Below are positions 56,029 through 64,000 of a stretch of 64,000 nucleotides of DNA, piece by piece. Positions within the stretch are counted from its first letter, which is position 1; each line of letters starts with the position of its first letter. The stretch covers positions 71,485,412 through 71,549,411 of the forward strand of contig NC_080671.1 in assembly GCF_030247195.1 (NCBI RefSeq), given 5' to 3'. This DNA comes from Topomyia yanbarensis (taxonomy: Eukaryota; Arthropoda; Insecta; Diptera; Culicidae). Made by a program: the position numbers and the translations under genes. The notes below the pieces were generated by a model. The model searched no databases. It was not told the origin of the DNA and saw only the letters and a program-made list of their open reading frames with translations.

Positions 56029-57984
56029 ATATCAAAATTATTAGAAGTTGCAGAATTGCACTAATCTCGTGATAATTTCACAAACCAACACTTAATACAA
56101 TGGAATAAATATTCGGGTGAATGCGTAATTCCTATTTTCAATTAACTAAACACAATTTCATTGAAAAATAAAGAAAAACAAGATCGAACACAGCCGCGTC
56201 TTGGCGATTCGGCAGTGCTGCCAAAACTCTTGCAAGCGGAGACAGTTGTCGTTAAAGCCTACGCAATGCTGCTTTAGCGTAAATCAAGGTACACTCAACA
56301 TCACGCGGCAATGAAGGACAATAGTGTGGTAAAAGTTGTTATAGTAATAGTCCCATATTACGTCCTTGAGGTATTCCTGATTAGTAGCTATAAACTGAGG
56401 TTTTTTTGCAGTTACTCACGCGCAGTTCTGTCACATAAGGGAGAGTTTCGGGGTATACTAATCTAGGAACTTAATTAAAAAACATTTTTTCATGAATATT
56501 CGATTATCTATTTGGTTGTTCGTGTGCCTAGATTCACAAATTACCAATTAATTTCAAATAATGAACAATTGAACATTTTTTAAAAAAACTTAAACTCTAT
56601 CCTCGCTCGTTCTAAGCACGATTTGCTATGGAAAAATCGTCAACCGGACCCGGAATTTGTAGAGTTGAATATTTAGTATCTGGGAAGGGTCTGCGAATGG
56701 GTTGAAAACTATAAACCTTTTAGGAGATAGTATGCTGATGAGCCGAAATGGTCCCGACACCAAGCACCAACCAACCGTGGCAGCTTTCCGTACATGCATA
56801 TACGTAGTAATGTTCTTCGTAGCGTTAGTTCCATGTTGTAAAGCGCTGAAAGAAAGTGGTAGATAAACGACAACTCACATCACATACGCTGGTGAAATGG
56901 GATGCTTGGGATTGGATACTTTTGCCACGTTCGTGTTTCGTCCATGTCTCTGGTGGGACATTTTTTGCCCGTTTCTCGAACCATCCGGAACGTTGCGAAT
57001 GGTTCTCATATCTCCACTCAACCACGCCACACGGTTTGCTTCGTGACCAAGCGAAATGTCCTTCGCTTGCGTCTTTCAGATATCAAATTTATGAAAGTGT
57101 AATCAATTTGTTCCAAGCGTTTGTGGCTGAATACTACGGACATGGAACATGTGAAAAATTCGATGACTTTTAGTTGTATCAGTTTCTGTCGGTATGTATC
57201 GAGTTTCCCATTATAAATATCCTATGGGTGGATTCTTTCAGTTTGAGGAATTTCATTGCAGTTTACAATATCAATTCCCGGGATAGTGGAAAGATATCAC
57301 ATTTTTGCAGACACGCTGCGGGTATCAGATGTTCACAAAACTACCGCTATCATTCTCGCTTTGTCAACGGGTTATGAAAGACGTCAGTGTGCCGAAATAA
57401 ATGAGTTCTGGAATTGTTTGTCGCCTCATTCCCGTCTGTTTCTCCGGCCATCATTAGTAATTTGCATATATGCATGAAAAGCAGAAAAGTTGGTCAACAT
57501 AGTTTTAATGAATATGTCAACCACATTTACATGGTGCCATTCAAAGCGGTGTTTTCAAATGAAACGAAGAACAAATTCCATGGTACAGAGGGAGAGCGAA
57601 ATTAGCTGTGTTTTACTGGCGAGTTTGCATCGACTGCGGGGAAAGCCAATCTCTGATGGTGACGTCTGGATAATTGATTACGGTGGTCACTGCTCGGAGG
57701 AGTAAGTCGATCTCTTGATTTTTTGGCCAAAAAATAACACAGATAGGGATGAGCTGATATTGAAAAAAAACGGAATTACATTAGTTTTACGGATGATAGT
57801 TTTTGTCGAGCGAATGTTGTACCTTTGACCGGTTGATGCATCAAATCAAGAAGAGAAATGGGAATTGCTTTAGGTTGCGTTTTCAGAGGGAATTCGTACT
57901 TTTCAATTATCGCAAGTTTTAAAGAAATAATGTTTTAAACCGTCTAGCAGTGTAATGATATCGTTGAAACTAAATTAGTAGCTG
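56029..57984. other. Mostly unassigned; possible exon-like segment
   Basis: 56.8-57.7 kb has overlapping frames on the + strand and a donor-like GTAAGTC at 57701, with an acceptor-like 'cacatttttgcag' ending at 57310. None of the translations resembles a known family, and frames change within the segment. I leave it unannotated as a gene. Confidence 0.3.
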
Positions 57985-58440
57985 TTTTGTTCATTTTTTG
58001 CCATAATAAAAAATCTGTCTTAATTCAACTAGTTGTGCAATTGGGTTTTTCTTTATCTAAACAATGATTCGATGGCTAGTTATGTTCAATATAATTGTAG
58101 AAATGTCTATTACATTCGTATTACACTTGGCACGTACATACCAACGCACGACATCCACGAACTTGATGAGCTACATGTCCACGCTGACACATTTGTGTGG
58201 TAAACTCTCTTACTACGATACCAGTTTAAATGCAAATTCACTGTGTGACTTCACTCTTCCACCCGTAATTCCGGAGCAGGAACTCCGATCATCAAAAAAT
58301 ATCAAATGCAACCTATGGGAGCGTAATGTGGTTCGTTTCAAATTAAGTTTATGTAAATTGGTTCAGTCTAAATCAAACAATTATGTTTGTATGGATAAAA
58401 TCATCAAGCATTTGAATTCTCACAAATCTGACAAAAAATA
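57985..58440 (+). repeat. Dispersed repeat (copy D), diverged
   Basis: 'tgtgcaattgg' ... 'gattcgatggctagttatgt' ... 'attgtagaaatgtctatta' ... 'cacgaacttgatgagcta' ... 'cccgtaattccggagcagga' follow the order of copies A and C. The 3' tail is lost. Confidence 0.6.
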
Positions 58441-58571
58441 GAAACGATTATTTGTTCTATGAAATATTTCTCCTTAGTGGAGAATTCTTTTGGTAAAAGC
58501 TGTTTTCTCTATACTAAGGAGAAAATTGCTCAAAACCATCTTTGCACGTGAAGAGCACAAAGCTCATAACC

Positions 58572-58926
58572 ACATAGGTTATGGAATTTAGGTTTCGACT
58601 CTGTTTCATCAGAATCCGTCACTAACGTAGTGACAGGACTAATCTAGCGCCGGATTGACGCCAGCTCCAAATTTTTCTCTACCAAGGAGAAATGCAGCAT
58701 AGTGCATATTGCATTGGTTTGCTAAGTAAAGTTTCTGAATTCAGTTTCGATCTGATTAATTCTCATCAGCTTAATCAGAGCTCCTTTTCTTGTCGGACAG
58801 CACGCGCTCACAGATAGTGTTTTCGTTTTTTGGAGCTAGCGTCAATCTGGCACTAGCTTAGTCCTGTCACTAAGTTAGTGTCGGATTCTGATGAGATGAA
58901 GTTGAAACGCAAATTCCATAACTAAT
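58572..58926. repeat. Inverted repeat with ~100 bp arms
   Basis: 'atcagaatccgtcactaacg' ... 'ggactaatctagcgccggat' (58610-58660) faces 'ggcactagcttagtcctgtc' ... 'gtcggattctgatgaga' (58848-58898). A single arm of the same repeat occurs at 34895-34985. Confidence 0.65.
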
Positions 58927-60360
58927 TTAATTATTTGTTGTCGACTTTGATCACTGCTCGTTTGTATTGCCATTAAATTATATTATATTATATCCAATAT
59001 ATTGCTAATGATTTGTTCATATTGTATGTCCTCTTTGGAATAATATTCGATATATTTCATTACATTCAAACATATCCAGTATAGCTCTAGCAGCAAAAGG
59101 AGCGCACTTGCCGTGAATGACGATGCAATGTTCCTCAGTGTGCACTGCAATAGCACAATATTTCTCACTTTCCCGCATTGTATCAGAATTAAATTATAGA
59201 GTAGGGCATTGCAAAAAATCACTCGTTTTTGGATTTCAAAGTCTCGCCCACTTCATATTGTGACAAATGTCGAAGTATTTCACATCATTTGGACAATTCT
59301 AGACCCCCGCCCACTTTGCTTGAAGTTTTTGAAATTGGTACTATGGGAAAATATGAAGGAAACATATATTAAATACTATAACTTTGGAAGTAGCCTCAGA
59401 AATGGAGATATTTCCGTTTCACGAAAAATACGGGAAAGTGAGGTACTGGGTCATTATGTCCCCACAATCCCCTATTTTTAAAAATTTAACAATGCTACAT
59501 ATTTTACAGTTTTTCTGATGTAAAAAAGTCTCAGATATCGAATTGAACCTTTACGACCTTTGTCCGAATACGAGAAGTTGGGGTTATAGTACCTTTTGTC
59601 ATTAATATTAAATTTTATCATTTTCTCGTGCATACATCTCTATTATTCTTCAATCAATTTTCAAAATATGCACCTTTTTGAACGTCTAAAATTCTTAGAA
59701 ATAAAATAAAGATTCGTTACGTTTTACATTAACTATACAAACCACATTTTTCATTAAATGTCTTAATACCCCAACTTCCCTTATATTTCCAGAAATGAAA
59801 CGTTTCTCATCTGATACCTAGGCGTATTTTACACCAGAACCAGTAAATTAAATAATAATTTATAGTTAAAAAGAGTTGCTATGTGCAATTTAATGATAAA
59901 AATGTGGAATCGAGACTAATAGTCAAAAAATTTTGATGTTTCTGAATTTTACCAGTTACACTAGTTTACAGCATTCCTGAACTAAATAAGCTGGTGGTCA
60001 TTTTCAATGTAAAATCGTGTGCCGAATCCGAAAATGAAGTTCAAAAAATTTACGGTAAAACAGTTTTCGAGTTACAGTAAAAATATGAATATCACCTTTA
60101 AAAATAAAAGTACTTTCAGTAATCTCCAAATATTTTCGGTTGTAGTACATCGATATGCAATATTATTATGTTGAATTAAAGGTACTAGAATGTACTTTCG
60201 GTCGTTGGAACATTTTGATTTAGTTCGACTACTGGTGCTGACGTTGTTTGCGAGTTTATTGAACTTTTTCTTAATTTTTCGTCATTTTTTAAAGAAAATT
60301 GAGCGTTTGGTAAAGATTTTCGGCTAGATAAAGCAATTCTAAAGATTAGATTTTTATGGA
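58927..60360. other. No gene recognised
   Basis: AT-rich; frames at 58983-59222 and 59209-59481 are unassigned. Likely old repeat DNA. Confidence 0.35.
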
Positions 60361-60489
60361 AATCTAATAACCAATGAAACTAAGCACTTGTTAGTTTGAA
60401 TCCGATGAAAATTGCGAAACTTATTCAATTTTTTGTAAAATGTCAATTTTTGTTTCTCTCTGGGTCTGAACCGCCTCAAATCCATTTTT

Positions 60490-61545
60490 TTCTAGAGTTT
60501 GTTTCATAATATATGAGAGATTCTCTGCCAGAATTCTGTCAAACAAGTAAGTGGAAGAATTTTGAAAAATTTAATGTGAGGTAATGATCGAACTCGTTTA
60601 TCCAAATGATTCAAGACTTCTGATAACGATAATTTCAGGCTCAGTGGAGTAATGGCATCCAAAATTTGGCATTAAAAATACGCATAATATTCACATGTGT
60701 CATACAGAATCGTATCGTATCGTTTTGTACATACACGTTGTAAAATGCACGCTCCACAACGCCTTGATTCATACATCGGAAGCTTATGACGGTGCAAAAT
60801 GTTAAATTCAGGGAAATAGCTTCACGAACGATGACATCCACCTATTTCGTCTCGTTTTGTTCTACAAACAATATATTTTAAATTATTAAAACGTCTAGAA
60901 GTTTATAATTTTAACTCATATTGGATTCACATTGGCTTCTACGATGTACCTATTTTACTGTACCAGTTCACACAACTTCAATATATTACAATATATTACG
61001 TAAAACATTTAAGTGCAATTACAAAATATTCTACGTTCTTCAAATCATTCTTAAGTTCAGACTTTGGGATTTTAAACCTAAAATAAGTCTTGTTCGATGT
61101 CCTACATATTTTACAACCACTGCTACATGTTCTAGAAAGGAAAACAAATTAAAAGTGTTACAAATTATTAATTTTATAACACTTGACGTATGTAGTATTT
61201 CTACGGATTCTTATAGTTTGTATTAACATTGTACAAAACCCAGCTAGCGTTTCAAAATACGAATTTTATGACGTGTGAGTGTTTAGTTTACAACGAATTT
61301 TGTATCATAAGAGTGTTATTTTATGTAATTTACTTGTAAATATTACACGCAGTATTGCATACCACTTATTGACTTATAATTTCATGGAGCCTGAAATTAT
61401 TGTTATCATAAGTCTTGAATTATTTGGATAAACGAGCTCGAATATTATCCCACGTTGAATTCTTTCAAAATGCTTCCATTTACTTGTTTAACAGAATTCT
61501 GACAGAGAGTCCCTCATATATGATGAAACAAGCCCCAGAAATAAT
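60490..61545. mobile_element. ~1 kb foldback element
   Basis: 'cataatatatgagagattctc', 'ccagaattctgtcaaacaag', 'cgtttatccaaatgattcaa' (60505-60615) are reversed at 61405-61530 ('tgaattatttggataaacga', 'cttgtttaacagaattctga', 'gtccctcatatatgatga'). The centre holds unrelated AT-rich DNA. Confidence 0.75.
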
Positions 61546-62079
61546 TGGAATCGATACAGTTCAATAACACTAGTTTACAAGAAAAATGAAGCTTCAAGAA
61601 AAAGTATTTTTTAGACTAATTTTAGGTCGCTGAACACTAATACAATATTCATTTTTCTGTTCAAACAAGCGATTTTGTGATTTGCTAAAAAACTCAATTT
61701 TGAGCACTTTTTGTAGTTTTTAGTCAATATTTCGTGTCAAAATAATCCAATTAATAAAGTCAATATGCAAGTTGAAAGGTGCCGAGATACCCTTTCCAAA
61801 AACATATAATATGTGTCGATCATATGTAAAATTTGTAGTGCTGTAAGCGTCCAAAATTTAAAAAAAGTGCATTTTTGACCATTTCTAAAAGTTACTCATT
61901 TTTAATTGATTTTTTTACAGAAGAACATATCTTTTTTCAGACCTTTTAGAATCTAAGATGACAGATAATATGTTTACGTTAATTTTAAGCCTAATATCAC
62001 TAACATCGGATGAAAAATGTTGCTATGGCACATTGAGCGAAATGGAAATTTTATGATTTTAGCAGACCCTGCCCTGGTG

Positions 62080-62240
62080 CGGCGGTTTAGGGGGTGTAGC
62101 ACTGGTCTCATAAGCCAGTCATCAAATATTCGAGTCCCTATCGGGATTTAGTGGGATTGTAGCACTAGCCACGTAATGTTCTGTGAACTGAGAATAGGCT
62201 GCGAACCCTGTTGAAACAGAAGGCGAAAATTCCTTTAACT
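62080..62240 (+). repeat. tRNA-Met-like SINE head
   Basis: The segment holds 'gtagcac' (box A-like), an anticodon-type stem and loop CTGGT-CTCATAA-GCCAG with anticodon CAT, and 'atattcgagtccc' (box B-like). The acceptor stem does not close, so it is not a working tRNA gene. The continuation 'gattgtagcactagccacgt' ... 'ggctgcgaaccctgttgaaa' matches my memory of a common mosquito SINE body. Confidence 0.55.
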
Positions 62241-64000
62241 TGTTAAATATGTACTCACCACAGACAAAACAAAACTTTTCCAACGAATATTCCCACATTT
62301 TAAAAAGAGCACTTAGTTGTAAAATGAAATATCCAAAACCATTCAAATGCCGCAAGATGGATGGATGCAAGCTCGAGAAGACAGTAGCAAACACAAACAA
62401 TAACGATCAAGAATAGAAGATTATTTCAGCCGAAAATATGATTGTGCAAAAAATAAAAAGTTGCAGTTTTCACTCAGTGCTTCATACCATCTACATTTTC
62501 CATCAGATTTTTGTGACCATTGGCTTAAAATTTATGTAAAAAGATTATTTATCTCATTAGATTTAAAAAAAAAATCTTCTGTCCTTGATTTATTTAAAAA
62601 AATTAACTAGAAATATGCATTTTTTAAAAACGGTCGAACATTAGACTTTTTTTACTTTGGTCGATTGTAATCATAATAAATGTACATTTGATCTACACAT
62701 AATATACATTTTCGGAAAGGGCATACCAATATCTTACGCACTTTTTCGATTGGATCCTATTTGAACGAGGTATTGACAATTCAATATTAATTCGTCAAAA
62801 GGGCGAAAGTGTTTTTTGTAAACAAACTTGTTTCGCTCATTAGTCTGCTGCAGAGTGGAATTTCATGAAAAATATGCGTTAATGTAAATTTTTACCCTTC
62901 GTAGAAGTAATTTCAATTGTTTTCTGCTTCGAAATTATAGTAAATTAAGAGAAACCATCAAAATAAAAGTTTGTTTACAAATCTTATTCACCCTTTTGCA
63001 AATTTAATATGGAATTAACTAAAATAGTTCCCAAAACACCTTTTTCGAAGAAATATTGAAAATGCTTCTTTAAAAAAAGTAGACTTTGTTTTCGTATTCA
63101 GCGATCCAAAATTAACTTAGAAAACAACTTTCTTTTTAGCTTATCGCGATTACCTTAAAATTGTTAAAATCTGTCACATAAGATTCTGAAAACATGAAAA
63201 ATCATTTTTCTGTAATAAAAAACAGAGCAAAACCAAAAATGAAACAAAAGAATTTTTTTTAAACTCGAACCTCTTAGAAAGAGAAATTGAGTATTATTTT
63301 CGTGTTCGACCCAAAATTAATCTAGAAAACACTTCATCATACAACTTCATTTTTCATGTAAACTAGTGTAATCTTATTTAAGACCAAAAGAGATATGTGA
63401 AAAACAGAACAATTTTCACTCGGTGCCTAATAACATCACTATTTTTTATCGGATTTTCGTGATCTTAGGCTTAAAATTCACGTGAGAAGTTTGTCTGTCA
63501 CATAAGATTTCAAAAGATTTTTTTTGCCAAATTATTTTTTTATGAAAAATCAACTAAAAATGAGTAATTTTACCAAATATTGCTTTTTTTTACTTTGGTT
63601 GCTCTTAACCCTATATTATTGATATTTAATCCAAACATGTTATACATTTTGGAAATAGACACATCAATACCTTTCGAATGGTGAGTCGATTGTGTTAATC
63701 GGAAGATATGTTCCTGAGATATTGACCAATAACTGCAAAAAGTGCCTAAAAACACGTTTTTCAAAAAATCTCAAAAACGGTTCTTCGAAAAAGAAAATGA
63801 ATATGATTTCGTGTTCAGCGACCAGAAATTAACTTAGAAAACACCTTTTTTCTTAACTTCATGCAATCACCCCAAAATTTGTAAACTAGTGTAATAACCC
63901 AGAGAAAACAAAAATTGCCATTTTACAAAAAAATTAATAACTTTCGCAATTTTCATCGGATTCAAGCTAACAAGTGCTTATTTTCATTGGTTATTAGCAG

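Larger units (their letters stand above)
60361..64000. repeat. AT-rich nested inverted-repeat complex running off the right edge
   Basis: The arm 'ctaataaccaatgaaa' ... 'ttgaatccgatgaaaattgc' (60364-60480) is repeated in reverse at the very end of the window (63880-63998). Between them lie a 1 kb foldback (60490-61545), a SINE-like unit (62080-62240), and direct and inverted copies of 'ttttcactcagtgc' ... 'ggcttaaaat' blocks at 62468, 63414 and, reversed, 61985. This is probably one large foldback invaded by others; its outer end is beyond the window. Confidence 0.65.

Noticed and set aside
56825..57705. Host gene with exons around 57.3-57.7 kb
   Set aside because: Splice-like motifs exist, but frames conflict and no translation resembles a known protein.
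62085..62160. Functional tRNA-Met gene
   Set aside because: The anticodon stem-loop is good, but the acceptor and T stems do not pair properly and a SINE-like body follows.

Overview
The window looks like nuclear DNA of a culicine mosquito, probably Aedes. The reasons are one intron-containing animal housekeeping gene, a very high load of decayed R1- and I-clade retrotransposons, many long-armed foldback elements, and a dispersed repeat ending in a 'TATATGAGAAAGGCAAAA' tail that I associate with Aedes from memory. No search was run, so the species assignment is inference.

Layout. 1-9.4 kb: an I-clade retrotransposon relic, then a 5.2 kb interval bracketed by inverted repeats that holds a MITE and a long R1-clade ORF2 fragment, then a 217 bp palindromic MITE, a second R1 relic, and a diverged ~0.5 kb duplication. 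9.4-15.0 kb: the last three exons of HEATR1/UTP10, a HEAT-repeat factor of the small-subunit processome needed for pre-rRNA transcription and processing. The N-terminal ~400 residues are not visible in the window. 15.1-27 kb: transposon debris, including an 8-bp-TSD MITE whose empty site survives elsewhere in the window, a 1.75 kb tandem-repeat element nested in a dispersed repeat, and a 1.25 kb foldback nested in another copy of that repeat. 27.0-27.9 kb: a possible promoter (clustered GATA sites, an Inr-like TCAGTC) and a first coding exon of an unidentified gene on the + strand.

28.7-33.2 kb is the most interesting part: a 4.5 kb DNA transposon with ~0.65 kb inverted terminal repeats, a 5-bp target duplication (CGCCT), a terminus beginning CACAGTGG (the V(D)J RSS heptamer CACAGTG), and a transposase with every catalytic and zinc-binding landmark of RAG1: three acidic residues, CxxC, and HxxxxH just before the last Glu. 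One frameshift and the loss of the last 5 bp of the right end make this copy defective. At 45.6-46.9 kb a second, coding-free foldback begins and ends with the same CACAGTGG tip and is flanked by the 5-bp duplication CGATG, so it may be a non-autonomous relative.

33.3-64 kb: tandemly duplicated dispersed repeats, a stretch of apparently low-repeat DNA (34.9-40.2 kb), a ~300 bp 8-mer microsatellite, a 4 kb R1-clade relic with ORF1, ORF2 and a repetitive 5' leader, another R1 relic, and at least six more foldback or inverted-repeat structures, ending in an AT-rich nested repeat complex that runs off the right edge. Apart from HEATR1 and the putative first exon I see no host protein-coding gene that I can support.
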